A DNA stretch of 64,000 bases from UBA11346 sp038060575. GTDB lineage: Bacteria > Planctomycetota > UBA11346. The stretch covers positions 62,001-126,000 of the forward strand of contig CAZZAM010000002.1 of assembly GCA_964652775.1 (NCBI GenBank), written 5' to 3'. Of this stretch, positions 17,286 through 26,123 are shown piece by piece (the stretch's first letter is position 1; each line of letters begins with the position of its first letter). The notes beneath the pieces are model-generated. The model was given only the letters and a program-made list of their open reading frames with translations, made no database searches and was not told the origin of the DNA. Made by a program: the position numbers and the translations under genes.

Positions 17286-18266
17286 ATGACGCCACGCACC
17301 TATAACTGGCTGGTCATCGGCAGCATGGTCTTGGCGCTCGTGACGCTCATCGCGATCAATACGGCGGATCTGCTGATCCATCCGCGAATCACGGCCGTCG
17401 TCACCGCCGATCCTGAACTTGGTTGGCGTTTCCTCGGCCAACGCAATCAGCGTGAACTCGGCTTCGGCGATTTCGTATTGCGCTTCGATTCACTCGGGTT
17501 GCGGCAGGCGGAACAGACTCGTGAGCGCCTGCGCGATCGGGTCATATTCGTTGGCAATTCGGTCACCCTCGGTCAGCAGGTTGGCGAAGAGCAGACCTTT
17601 GCCGCGCTGCTGGGCGGCATTAACGCCGGTGGCGATGGCTATGATACCTATCAGCAGCTCACTCACTTTCGGCGTAACTTGGCTGACCTCAAACCACGGC
17701 GGGTGGTGCTGGTCGTCGTGGGCGTGGATCTCATGACGTTGGCTGCGAGCCAGGTTCGCAGGCGTACCACGACCGCCGAAAATCCAGATTTAGCCTCGTG
17801 GTTTCATCGCCTTACTGACATTCGCAATGCCCGCATCGTCCTCCCAAACTTGATGCAAGCGCCCATGCCGACGAAGCCGGACAACCCGCATGGTGACGGC
17901 GCGTACCTGCGCGCTGCCACCTCCAAGCCAACCGATTCCACCTGGCACGATTGGTCGCAGGCGGTGGCCGATTTTTCGTCCACTCTGGGCCATGGCCGTC
18001 TCGTCCTGGTATTGTCGCCGCCGCGCGCCCAAGTCGCCGCGTGGCGCGAGGGCCAACCCGACAGTGCGCTGGCCAACGTTTTGGCTGCATTCTGTGCGCA
18101 ACACCAGATCGTATGCATTGATCTGCTCCCGTATCTTGCCAACCAGGATCCAACCGCGTTGTATGTTGATCACGTTCATTTTTCCGCGCGTGGACACGCC
18201 GCCGTCGCTGCCGCACTACGACAGTCAAGCCTGTTTGATCCTGCCGGTCAGCTTTCGTTGCCATGA
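17286..18266 (+). CDS. SGNH-fold membrane-anchored protein, predicted O-acetyl transferase/esterase partner
   Basis: 326 aa. One N-terminal membrane helix (about 8-28, WLVIGSMVLALVTLIAI) would place the rest outside the cytoplasmic membrane. VIFVGNSVTLGQQVGE has the form of the SGNH block I (GNS replacing GDS) with a likely nucleophilic serine. YVDHVHFSARGHAAVAAAL near the end gives the Asp and His of the D-x-x-H motif. Proteins of this kind (AlgX/AlgJ-like) finish acyl transfer started by an MBOAT protein, which here is the gene just before. It overlaps the next gene by 4 bp. Confidence 0.75.
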   Translation: MTPRTYNWLVIGSMVLALVTLIAINTADLLIHPRITAVVTADPELGWRFLGQRNQRELGFGDFVLRFDSLGLRQAEQTRERLRDRVIFVGNSVTLGQQVGEEQTFAALLGGINAGGDGYDTYQQLTHFRRNLADLKPRRVVLVVVGVDLMTLAASQVRRRTTTAENPDLASWFHRLTDIRNARIVLPNLMQAPMPTKPDNPHGDGAYLRAATSKPTDSTWHDWSQAVADFSSTLGHGRLVLVLSPPRAQVAAWREGQPDSALANVLAAFCAQHQIVCIDLLPYLANQDPTALYVDHVHFSARGHAAVAAALRQSSLFDPAGQLSLP

Positions 18267-19681
18267 CTGATTCTGCACCGGGACAGGAAACTCGCGCGGC
18301 GTGGGCCTGGTTGGTCCTCCTACTTGCCGCCGCCATCTTGCCCGGTCACGGTCTGCTATGGAACCACGGCTGCGCGCATGAGCCCACCTCGCCACCTTGG
18401 GTGCGCAGCGTGCGCGATGTGCTGTTCTGCGGCGCGCTCATCGTCCTGATCCCATGCGCTTGGCGTCTGCGTACGGCCGTCTCCCGAGCTGGCTGGCGCA
18501 CACTCGCATGCGCAGCACTACCGCTGGCTGCCCTCGTCGCACTTGGCCTCATCCACGTGCTGCATGGCCGCGACTGGCCCGAAGTGGCCCAGCATGAATG
18601 GCGCAATCCGTGTCTCTACATCGTTGTCGTTCCTCTGGCAGTAACGCTGTTTGTCCGACCAGTGCTGTCACCGTCCGTGCTGATCGCATCGGCGTCCATC
18701 CTTGCAGCCTGGTTCCTGCTCCTGGCCGTCTTGTGGCCACGGGCGACTATGGAGTGGACCGACCTCGAGCATCCCGCCTCGGCGACGGCTCGACTGATTG
18801 GCCATTTTGAGCGCGGGCCCAACCTCGCGCTCATCGCGCTGTGCACATGGCTATGGAGCGCGGCAAGCCTTCCTCTCGTACGGCCCTGGATGGCGGCCGG
18901 GTGGACTGGCCTCGCCGCGGCATGCCTCGTCCTGTCGGCCAGCGCCGCCGGATACATTGCGGCTGCCGGATCCGCGCTGGCGCTGATGCTGATGCCAACT
19001 CTCCGGCATGCGCTGTGGGTGATTCGTTGGCAATTGGTTGCCGGTCTAGCCATAGCCACGTTGCTCGTCGGCGTGGTTGTCTGGCGGGTTCCCATCACGG
19101 GCGTCGATCGCCTTTTCAATCGGACCACCGCCCTCGCCATTGCCGCCATCGACACGCATGCCCACGGACCCGGTACGACCGACTGGACCAACGCCCGGGC
19201 GATCATGGAGCAGGCAGAGAAAATTAGTTCCACTGGTGCTTCTTCGGTCTCCTCGCGCGATTTCCAGCACCGCCTCGTGTGGGCCAACTTGACTGGAGCA
19301 GGCTGGTTTTCTGGCTCTGAAATGTTGGTTGGCGACCTGCATACCACCAACTATCGGCGCTTCGATTCCCAATACCTCAACGTCGCCTACAACGCCGGTC
19401 TGCTCGGTCTCTGTTGTCTGTTCGCCACGATCGCCTTCGCTGCGTGGTGGTGGATCCTGGCCTGGCGTCGCCGTCCGGCAGCACGTAGCGAGCTCGCATT
19501 CCTCGCCGTAGCCGCTCTGCTCATCCTTGGCCCCTTCTGGCTGACCGCTGCCTTCCAGCAACGCTATCCGATCAACCTCCTGACCTGCCTGATCGCCGCC
19601 CGGATCTGGTTCTTGTCGTATGCTGTGACCGCCGAGGATCTGCCGCCGTCACACCCTCTTCCGCGTGAGTCCTCCGCATGA
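18263..19681 (+). CDS. O-antigen ligase/polymerase-like membrane protein
   Basis: 472 aa, ATGA overlap with the SGNH gene. About eleven hydrophobic helices are visible, with a large extracytoplasmic loop near residues 285-375 (NRTTALAI ... DFQHRLVWANLTGAGWFSG ... FDSQYLNVAYNAGLLGL). A long periplasmic loop with a conserved arginine and a following YLN/YNxGL segment is the pattern of the Wzy_C/WaaL family. Whether it polymerises the repeat unit or attaches it to a carrier cannot be told; a second family member is at 32.7 kb. Confidence 0.75.
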   Translation: MTDSAPGQETRAAWAWLVLLLAAAILPGHGLLWNHGCAHEPTSPPWVRSVRDVLFCGALIVLIPCAWRLRTAVSRAGWRTLACAALPLAALVALGLIHVLHGRDWPEVAQHEWRNPCLYIVVVPLAVTLFVRPVLSPSVLIASASILAAWFLLLAVLWPRATMEWTDLEHPASATARLIGHFERGPNLALIALCTWLWSAASLPLVRPWMAAGWTGLAAACLVLSASAAGYIAAAGSALALMLMPTLRHALWVIRWQLVAGLAIATLLVGVVVWRVPITGVDRLFNRTTALAIAAIDTHAHGPGTTDWTNARAIMEQAEKISSTGASSVSSRDFQHRLVWANLTGAGWFSGSEMLVGDLHTTNYRRFDSQYLNVAYNAGLLGLCCLFATIAFAAWWWILAWRRRPAARSELAFLAVAALLILGPFWLTAAFQQRYPINLLTCLIAARIWFLSYAVTAEDLPPSHPLPRESSA

Positions 19682-20841
19682 CTGCCATTGCTATCATCCC
19701 TGCCCGTGGCGGATCCAAGGGGATTCCAGGAAAGAACATCAAACTGATTGCCGGACGCCCGCTGATCCACTGGACGCTGCGTGCGGCAGTTGGCTGCGCG
19801 GCAATCGATCGCGTCTATGTCTCGACCGATGACCGCGCCATTGCAACGGCAGCAAAGCGCATTCCTGGAGTTGAAGTCCTGTCGCGTGCACCGGCTACCG
19901 CTACCGACACGGCTTCGACCGAGTCGGTGTTGCACGATGCGATGAAGCGCGTCGGCGACTTCGACGATCTCGTGCTCATTCAGGCAACATCGCCGTTGCT
20001 GACCTCAGCCGACCTCACCGCCCTATTCAGCGCCCGCGCCGCTGCCAAGGCACGCTCGGGACTCACCGTCGTTCGCCAGAAACGCTTTCTCTGGAACGCC
20101 AAGGCCAACGGAATCGCGACGCCAACGAACTACGATCCGCTGAAACGACCACGTCGGCAAAACTTTGCTGGTCATTTGGTCGAGAATGGCGCCGCCTATC
20201 TGACGACCCGCACGGCGTGGAAGACGAGCGGCTGCCGTATTTCAGGGCCAACGATCGCGGTCGAGATGGACGAATCCGCCTACGTGGAGCTGGACGAGCC
20301 GCACGACTGGACCGTCGTTGAACAACTGCTGCTCCACGCGCGCGCGCGGCGTCTGGCTGGCATCCGGCTGCTGATCAGCGATGTCGATGGCACGCTGACC
20401 GACGGCAGCATGTACTACGGCAAAACTGGCGAAGTGCTGAAGCGCTTCAACACCCGTGACGCCCACGGCATGCTCCGGCTCAAGGCCGAACACGGGGTCG
20501 AATTGGGCGTGATCACCGCCGAAAACTCGCCCTCGGTACACACGCGGATGGCGAAGCTGCGTATCGCTCGCTATGCCCCGGGCACCAAGGATAAGGTCGC
20601 CGTGATCAAGGCCTGGTGCGCTGAACTTGGCATCGCCCCAGAACAGGTCGCCTATGTCGGTGATGACACCAACGACCTGCCCGCCCTGCATCTCTGCGGC
20701 TTTTCCGCCTCCCCTGGCGATGCCGATCCCGAGGTCCGCGCGGCCTGTGATCTCGTCACCGCCGCAGCCGGTGGGCGCGGTTGCGTCCGTGCCGTGGCCG
20801 ACACGATTCGCAACGCGTACCGTGGAGCCTCACATGCGTAA
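19678..20841 (+). CDS. Acylneuraminate/KDN cytidylyltransferase fused to a HAD (KdsC-like) phosphatase
   Basis: 387 aa, ATGA overlap upstream. Residues 1-225 are a NeuA-type cytidylyltransferase: AIIPARGGSKGIPGKNI, LIQATSPLLTSADL, ENGAAYLTTR. Residues about 232-387 are a C0-type HAD phosphatase: DVDGTLTDGSMYYG, RDAHGMLRLK, ITAENS, YVGDDTNDLPAL. The same two-domain order occurs in animal CMP-sialate synthetases, and Bacteroides has separate genes for KDN-9-phosphate phosphatase and CMP-KDN synthetase. The fused pair would dephosphorylate a nonulosonate-9-phosphate and activate it with CTP. The next gene, overlapping by 8 bp, is the synthase. Confidence 0.88.
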   Translation: MTAIAIIPARGGSKGIPGKNIKLIAGRPLIHWTLRAAVGCAAIDRVYVSTDDRAIATAAKRIPGVEVLSRAPATATDTASTESVLHDAMKRVGDFDDLVLIQATSPLLTSADLTALFSARAAAKARSGLTVVRQKRFLWNAKANGIATPTNYDPLKRPRRQNFAGHLVENGAAYLTTRTAWKTSGCRISGPTIAVEMDESAYVELDEPHDWTVVEQLLLHARARRLAGIRLLISDVDGTLTDGSMYYGKTGEVLKRFNTRDAHGMLRLKAEHGVELGVITAENSPSVHTRMAKLRIARYAPGTKDKVAVIKAWCAELGIAPEQVAYVGDDTNDLPALHLCGFSASPGDADPEVRAACDLVTAAAGGRGCVRAVADTIRNAYRGASHA

Positions 20842-21703
20842 TCCTGCCCTGATCATCGCCGAAATCGGCTGCAACCACAAGGGTGACCCACAGATCGCTG
20901 AAGAGCTGATCCAGATGGCGAAGCTGTGCGGAGCGCACGTCGCTAAGTTCCAGAAGCGCTGCAACAAGATCCTGCTGTCTGAAACCGAATACCAGGCACC
21001 GCATCCCAATCCGATGCACGCCTACGGCGAGACCTACGGCGAGCACCGCGAGTTTCTCGAGTTCTCGATCGACCAGCACGCCAAGTTGCAATCGATCTGC
21101 CGTCGCATCGGCATCGACTACAGTACGAGCGTGTGGGACGCGGTGTCCGCTCGCGAAGTAATCCAACTCGATCCCAAACTCATCAAGGTGCCTTCGGCTT
21201 GCAACGTCGATCGCGAGCTGCTCGGCATCTTACGCGATGAGTACAAGGGCGAGATCCACGTCTCCCTCGGCATGACCACGCGCCACGAAGAACAGGCGTT
21301 GCTCGACTTCTTCACGCCGAAGCAAGCGCGCGAACGGCTGGTCATCTACTCATGCACCAGCGGTTATCCGGTGCCCTTCGAGGAGATTTGCCTGCTTGAG
21401 ATCACCCGTCTGCGGGAAGCCTACAGCGAGCGCGTCAAGGCGATCGGCTTCAGCGGTCATCACCTCGGCATCGCGGTCGACACTGCCGCCTTCGTGCTTG
21501 GCGCGGAATGGATCGAACGTCATTTCACGCTTGATCGTACCTGGAAGGGCACCGACCACGCGGCCAGTCTCGAGCCTGAAGGTCTGCGCCGCGTCTGCCG
21601 CGATGTCAAAGCAGTGGCGAAGTCGCTGAGCTATCGGCCATCAGAATTATTGCCGATCGAAATCGCCACGCGACAAAAGCTGAAGCGGAAAATTCAGCAA
21701 TGA
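20834..21703 (+). CDS. NeuB-family nonulosonate (probably KDN-9-phosphate) synthase lacking the SAF domain
   Basis: 289 aa; ATG 20834 lies within the end of the previous gene. It begins MRNPALIIAEIGCNHKGDP and has HVAKFQKRCNK, SVWDAVSAREV, KVPSACNVDREL, YSCTSGYPVPFEEI, GFSGHHLG and ERHFTLDRTWKGTDHAASLE, all standard NeuB barrel segments. It stops after the barrel and has no C-terminal antifreeze-like domain, unlike PseI at 13.3 kb. Together with the preceding fusion it makes a three-step module: condensation with phosphoenolpyruvate, dephosphorylation, CMP activation. The absence of an epimerase to make ManNAc favours KDN from mannose-6-phosphate; this is inference. Confidence 0.85.
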   Translation: MRNPALIIAEIGCNHKGDPQIAEELIQMAKLCGAHVAKFQKRCNKILLSETEYQAPHPNPMHAYGETYGEHREFLEFSIDQHAKLQSICRRIGIDYSTSVWDAVSAREVIQLDPKLIKVPSACNVDRELLGILRDEYKGEIHVSLGMTTRHEEQALLDFFTPKQARERLVIYSCTSGYPVPFEEICLLEITRLREAYSERVKAIGFSGHHLGIAVDTAAFVLGAEWIERHFTLDRTWKGTDHAASLEPEGLRRVCRDVKAVAKSLSYRPSELLPIEIATRQKLKRKIQQ

Positions 21704-22182
21704 ATGACCGCTCCGTCCAAGGCAACCGCAGAGGCGCAGAGGCCGCTGAGGACGCAGAGGGGTCATTGCTTCCGCAGCTAACAGATGCCGTAATTGGCGC
21801 TGCGATCGAAGTGCATCGTGAACTTGGACTTGGGTACATCGAGTCCGTTTATGAAAATGCTCTATGCCTTGAGCTCACGACGCGGGGAATTCCTTATCAA
21901 CGTCAGCCGACGCAAACACTGCTCTATCGGGGAACTCCGATTGGTGAGATGCGGTTAGATCTGCTGATTGATGACGTCCTCATTGTCGAAATCAAGGCAA
22001 TCGAAGCTCTCGGTGATGTTCATACCTCCCAATTGCTGTCCTATCTCAAGGCAACGGGGCTACCGCTCGGCCTCCTCATCAACTTCAATGTTCCGGTCCT
22101 GCGACGTGGCATCCGACGTTTAGCCAACACTCGTCCATCCTCTGCGACCTCAGCGGCCTCTGCGCCTCTGCGGTTGCCTTGA
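21700..22182 (+). CDS. GxxExxY-family PD-(D/E)XK nuclease-like protein carried inside the inverted-repeat element
   Basis: 160 aa, ATGA overlap with the synthase. GAAIEVHRELGLGYIESVYE holds the name-giving GxxExxY motif (GYIESVY), and RLDLLIDDVLIVEIKA holds a PD-(D/E)XK-type D...ExK site. Its N-terminus (QGNRRGAEAAEDAEG) and C-terminus (SSATSAASAPLRLP) are translated from the two arms of the repeat element, so the coding region starts 17 bp before the left arm and its stop lies at the end of the right arm. A TTG at about residue 24 could start a shorter protein without the arm-encoded part. Function of the family is not established; a role in movement of the element is inferred from this structure. 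Confidence 0.85.
   Translation: MNDRSVQGNRRGAEAAEDAEGSLLPQLTDAVIGAAIEVHRELGLGYIESVYENALCLELTTRGIPYQRQPTQTLLYRGTPIGEMRLDLLIDDVLIVEIKAIEALGDVHTSQLLSYLKATGLPLGLLINFNVPVLRRGIRRLANTRPSSATSAASAPLRLP
21717..22181. mobile_element. GxxExxY-carrying inverted-repeat element, copy C
   Basis: Left arm about 21717-21762 and right arm about 22138-22181 are of the same sequence as the arms of the small copies elsewhere in the window, but here they enclose about 375 bp coding for a nuclease-like protein. It is inserted between a nonulosonate synthase and a glycosyltransferase gene. This is the only copy in the window with a gene inside and so the candidate parent of the others. Confidence 0.7.
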
Positions 22183-22191
22183 GTTTGAGAC

Positions 22192-23592
22192 GTGACTAGC
22201 GAGCCAGCGCTGATACAGGCACGCACACGCGGCACGGTCGTCCTGGCCGTGCTCGCCGTCCGCGATGCCGAGTGGTACCTGGCGCTGGCTGCGCGCCCAG
22301 AGTGGCCATGGCAACGCACGATCCTGCTCTGCACCAACGAGGCAGCGATCGCCGTCGCACGCAAGGCCGGACGCGAATTTCTATCGGTTTTTACCGCCGA
22401 AGATGCACTGCCCAAGGATCTCGATCCCGCACGTTTGCACGCTGAATACGGCGCGCCACCAGAGGCGCTGTCCACTGCGCACGAAGAAACGAACAATGGG
22501 CTGACCCGTGATCAGGCGCAGCGCAAATTCTGGCGACGCTTCCTCGCGTATCGCAACCTGCTGGAGCCCCTCGGCACGATCGACGTCGTGCAGGAGCTCG
22601 GTGGATTCGCCACCAACCTGGCGCTGCATGCGTGGTGCCGCTGGCGCAACCAACACGAATTGGTGATCGAACCGGCCCCCTTCCCCGGCCGGGCGGTGTT
22701 TTCCTACCGCAACGTATTCGTCGAGCTGCCAACAATCGAAAATCCTCCCGCCGACGCAGTCGCGCGTGGAACAGCGTGGCGTGATGCATTTCTGTCGCGC
22801 CCCGCGGTGTTGATGCCGGAAAAAGACAGTCTGTTCTTCCGTCCAGCCGGCATCGGCAAATTGCTCAGCTTCGACTTCCAGCGGCGCGCCTGGCGCAAAG
22901 TCATGCGGCGGTTTTTCTTTAGACAGCGCGAGGAATTTTCGGCGCTCAGTGTTCAGGTCCGCGAGCAAGCCATGCGCGTTGTACGCTCGCGCGCGCTTCG
23001 TCACGATTATCGCACGCCACCAAGCGGCACCACCTACGTTTATTATCCCCTGCATGTCCCCTGGGATGTGCAGCTGACGTTTCGCAGTCCAGCACACTTC
23101 GATCAATTCGCCCTGCTTGACCGACTGATCGCCGCATTGCCACCTACCTGGTGCGTAGTGACCAAGGAACATCCCGCCGCGCTCGGCAGTTATCCGCTTG
23201 GACCGCTGCGTCGCCTGATTGCCGGCGGTCGTTGTTTCCTTGCCCCGCCGCAGCTGAATAGTCTCGAGCTCGCACGCGCAGCCCGGACTGTGATCACCGT
23301 GAATAGCAAGGTCGGCTTCGAGGCGATGTGCGCCGGACTGCCAGTGATCACGCTGGGTCCGTCGTTCTACCGTGGCCAAGGCTGCACGATCGATGCCGAC
23401 AGCGTCGAAGCCGCGGCTGCCGCAGCGGTTGCTGGCGTTCCCGGCGCCGCACGCGACGCGGTTGATCGTCTGCTCGGTCGCATCTGGGCAGCGTCATTTC
23501 CAACTGAATTGTATGTGCAACGCGACGAAGCCATCGCCACCAGCGCAGCGGGGATTCGCGACGCGGCGCAGGCGTTGATTCCGTCGGTCTAA
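22192..23592 (+). CDS. Capsule polysaccharide biosynthesis (KpsS/KpsC-like) glycosyltransferase
   Basis: 466 aa, GTG start 22192, ten bases after the GxxExxY stop. The C-terminal half carries YVYYPLHVPWDVQL, WCVVTKEHPAALGSY and a TVITVNSKVGFEAMCAGLPVIT segment, which is the pattern of the capsule synthesis family that includes KpsS and KpsC (Kdo transferases). It is a candidate for adding a nonulosonate to the glycan because it follows the KDN-type module. Which CMP-sugar it uses is unknown. Its neighbour on the right is a convergent flippase gene. Confidence 0.7.
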   Translation: MTSEPALIQARTRGTVVLAVLAVRDAEWYLALAARPEWPWQRTILLCTNEAAIAVARKAGREFLSVFTAEDALPKDLDPARLHAEYGAPPEALSTAHEETNNGLTRDQAQRKFWRRFLAYRNLLEPLGTIDVVQELGGFATNLALHAWCRWRNQHELVIEPAPFPGRAVFSYRNVFVELPTIENPPADAVARGTAWRDAFLSRPAVLMPEKDSLFFRPAGIGKLLSFDFQRRAWRKVMRRFFFRQREEFSALSVQVREQAMRVVRSRALRHDYRTPPSGTTYVYYPLHVPWDVQLTFRSPAHFDQFALLDRLIAALPPTWCVVTKEHPAALGSYPLGPLRRLIAGGRCFLAPPQLNSLELARAARTVITVNSKVGFEAMCAGLPVITLGPSFYRGQGCTIDADSVEAAAAAAVAGVPGAARDAVDRLLGRIWAASFPTELYVQRDEAIATSAAGIRDAAQALIPSV

Positions 23593-23598
23593 TTGTTC

Positions 23599-24864
23599 TC
23601 AGTGTTTGAGGACCATAGCGATCGCAATCACTGCTAACACCAAGCTCGCGGTGATCGCAGGCAACAATTCCCCGCGATTGGCAACACCGTGTCCTCGGCG
23701 ACGCAGCCAGATTGACGTCAGCACCACGATGGTTGCTTGGGCTGCTGCTACTGCCCACGGTACAACCGTATAGGACAGTTGAGCGCCGATTGTCGTTGCG
23801 CTCAGCACACCGATCAAGGACAGCGACGGCAACCACGCCTGAGCAGCAATCAACCGATGATGATAGATGGCTGCTGCGTTACCCAGTCCAGCGTGCATCC
23901 ACAGCGGAACCGCCATCGCACCAGGCAAGAAGGCAACCGCTCCGCTCCAACGATGGGCTGGCACCAGCGTGGCTGCCACCTCGCCGACGATGACGAACAG
24001 CACCGCTCCGCCTCCTGCCAGCCAGCAGGCGCGACGCCATTCGCTCCACGCTGGTTGCGCCGTGGTGGATCCAGCCAACGCACGCAAAACCGCGGGAAGT
24101 ACCGCCTGTTTGGCTGAGGACAACAACATGCCGACTGCTCCCGCACAGCGCATCGCGAGATCATAGAGACCGAGAACCGCGTCGGTGAGTAGGAACGCCA
24201 AAACAAATCGGTCTGCCTGTCCTGCCAGTTCAGCAATGGCGCGGCCGGGTAATACCCGCACCACGTACGCGGACATGCCTACGTCAGCTGCGGCCGTTCC
24301 GCGGCGCCGCACAACAAACGGCAACACCAAGAGCGGCGGCAGGGCAAAGCCAAGCGCCAGTCCGTGAACGCCCCAACCGAACCACACGAAACATGCCGCC
24401 AATAATGCGCCGCCGCCACCGGTGGCACAGATCAGTGCGCAATATGCTCCGGCGCGCTCTTCGATACGCAGGCTGGACAGCCACACGACCACGACCGCCG
24501 AAGCCTGGGCGCCTAGCACCACCAATGCCCAGGTTGCGGTCGGCCACCAGCAGATGATACCGACCATGACGAGGGCCGGTGCCAAGTTCCAGCGCAACGT
24601 CGTCATGATCAACGCCGATGCGAACGCCGCGCGTTCGCCCTCGGGCCGCCGCCAATATTCCTGGGTGATCAGTCCATCGAGCGCGAACGTGCCGACCGCC
24701 ATGATCAATGTTCGCAGCGCGCCAAGCACCGCCCACGCGCCCGCCTCCTCACGACTAAGCAGGAGGATATATAACGGGATGAGGACCAGCCCGGACGCAC
24801 GACCGACCAGGGTGCCGACAAGATAGAACCGCGCGTTGCGGCGAATGGCGTCCACGTCGGGCAT
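23599..24864 (-). CDS. Wzx-like polysaccharide flippase/oligosaccharide exporter
   Basis: 421 aa with about twelve hydrophobic helices spread evenly along the protein. The N-terminus (MPDVDAIRRNARFYLVGTLV) and the GLVLIPLYILLLSREEAGAWAV segment are the usual beginning of the RfbX/MATE-like polysaccharide exporter family. It would flip the undecaprenyl-linked repeat unit to the periplasmic face. It is the only minus-strand gene within the main glycan operon, converging with the KpsS-like gene (6 bp gap) and diverging from the ATPase gene. Confidence 0.78.
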   Translation of the reverse strand: MPDVDAIRRNARFYLVGTLVGRASGLVLIPLYILLLSREEAGAWAVLGALRTLIMAVGTFALDGLITQEYWRRPEGERAAFASALIMTTLRWNLAPALVMVGIICWWPTATWALVVLGAQASAVVVVWLSSLRIEERAGAYCALICATGGGGALLAACFVWFGWGVHGLALGFALPPLLVLPFVVRRRGTAAADVGMSAYVVRVLPGRAIAELAGQADRFVLAFLLTDAVLGLYDLAMRCAGAVGMLLSSAKQAVLPAVLRALAGSTTAQPAWSEWRRACWLAGGGAVLFVIVGEVAATLVPAHRWSGAVAFLPGAMAVPLWMHAGLGNAAAIYHHRLIAAQAWLPSLSLIGVLSATTIGAQLSYTVVPWAVAAAQATIVVLTSIWLRRRGHGVANRGELLPAITASLVLAVIAIAMVLKH

Positions 24865-24959
24865 TGAAGGCGGTGCGCGACCGGGGCAACCCCTGGGAGA
24901 GCTGGTGCTATCGGCGTTCTTTGCAGCCTTGAAATTCGAAAGACCGCCTTTAGTTTTTC

Positions 24960-26123
24960 ATGGTGCGAAACCGCCCCATTCTGCTCGCTGCGATCAAGGC
25001 CGCATTCCAGCGCTCGCAGGCGGTCGCCCTGGTCGGGGCACGGCAGTGCGGCAAGACCACGCTGGCTAGGCAATTCGCGTCGGCACAAGCCAATGCGACC
25101 TTCTTCGATGCCGAATCGCCGGCCGATCTCGCCCGCCTCGCCAATCCGACCTTGACCCTCGGCCAAGCCAAGGGCCTCGTCGTCATCGACGAGATCCAGC
25201 GCGTCCCTGAGCTGTTCCCGGTCCTGCGCGTCCTGCTTGATGATCCGAAGAGCAAGACGCGTTGGTTGCTGCTCGGGTCGGCCGCACCGGAGCTGGTCCG
25301 GGGCGTGTCCGAAACACTGGCCGGACGTCTCGCCTTCGTTGACATCGCCGGTTTCGATCTGCGCGAGATCGATCCAGTCGGCGAACTCAATCGGCTCTGG
25401 ATCCGTGGTGGCCTGCCACGTTCCTTCCTGTCGAGCGACGATGGCAGCAGTCTGGACTGGCGCACCGACTACGCGCGCACCTTTCTGGAACGGGATCTGC
25501 CAAATCTCGGCATCCGCGTCACCCCGGCGGCCCTGCGCCGCTTCTGGTCCATGGTCGCGCACTGGCACGGTCAGATCTGGAGTGCAGCTGAATTCGCTCG
25601 CGCGCTTGGTTCCAGCGAACCGACGGCTCGGCATCATCTCGACATCCTGTGCGGAGCCCTGGTCGTGCGGCAACTGCAGCCGTGGCACGCGAACCTGGCC
25701 AAGCGTCAGGTGAAATCGCCCAAGATCTATGTGCGCGACAGCGGCGTACTTCATGCCTTGCTCGACCTGCCCAGTCGGGACCAGGTGCTTGGGCATGTGA
25801 AATGTGGTGCGTCCTGGGAAGGATTCATCATCGAACAAATCCTCGCCTGTACCGGCGATCGTCAGGCCTGGTTCTGGGGCACCCACGGTGGAGCCGAACT
25901 GGACCTCCTGCTGACTGGCGGTGGTCGACGGGTCGGCGTAGAAATCAAACTGACGGACGCTCCGACCGTGACGCCATCCATGCGTATTGCTTTGAAAGAC
26001 CTCAAGCTTGAACACCTTCACGTCATCCACGCTGGTAACCGCAGTTATCCACTCGACGATCGCATAACTGCCACCGCTGCTCGCGACCTCCTGGGTGTGT
26101 TCAGCAACTGGAAACGGCCATGA
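24960..26123 (+). CDS. AAA ATPase with DUF4143-type C-terminus
   Basis: 387 aa. Walker A GARQCGKTTLARQ near residue 22, Walker B GLVVIDEIQRVPEL, LLLGSAAPEL in the sensor region, and a C-terminal half ending in the nuclease-like portion (ELDLLLTGGGRRVGVEIKLTD). This is the common accessory ATPase family of bacteria and archaea whose role is unclear. It is unrelated to polysaccharide synthesis and sits between the flippase and a glycosyltransferase, overlapping the latter by 4 bp. It may be a recent insertion captured into the operon. Confidence 0.88.
   Translation: MVRNRPILLAAIKAAFQRSQAVALVGARQCGKTTLARQFASAQANATFFDAESPADLARLANPTLTLGQAKGLVVIDEIQRVPELFPVLRVLLDDPKSKTRWLLLGSAAPELVRGVSETLAGRLAFVDIAGFDLREIDPVGELNRLWIRGGLPRSFLSSDDGSSLDWRTDYARTFLERDLPNLGIRVTPAALRRFWSMVAHWHGQIWSAAEFARALGSSEPTARHHLDILCGALVVRQLQPWHANLAKRQVKSPKIYVRDSGVLHALLDLPSRDQVLGHVKCGASWEGFIIEQILACTGDRQAWFWGTHGGAELDLLLTGGGRRVGVEIKLTDAPTVTPSMRIALKDLKLEHLHVIHAGNRSYPLDDRITATAARDLLGVFSNWKRP

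Noticed and set aside
22381..23379. Minus-strand open frame of 332 codons over the KpsS-like gene
   Set aside because: Composition-driven shadow with no domain signal.
24705..26030. Minus-strand open frame of 441 codons over the ATPase gene
   Set aside because: No recognisable domain; it lies antisense to a clear ATPase and overlaps the flippase start.
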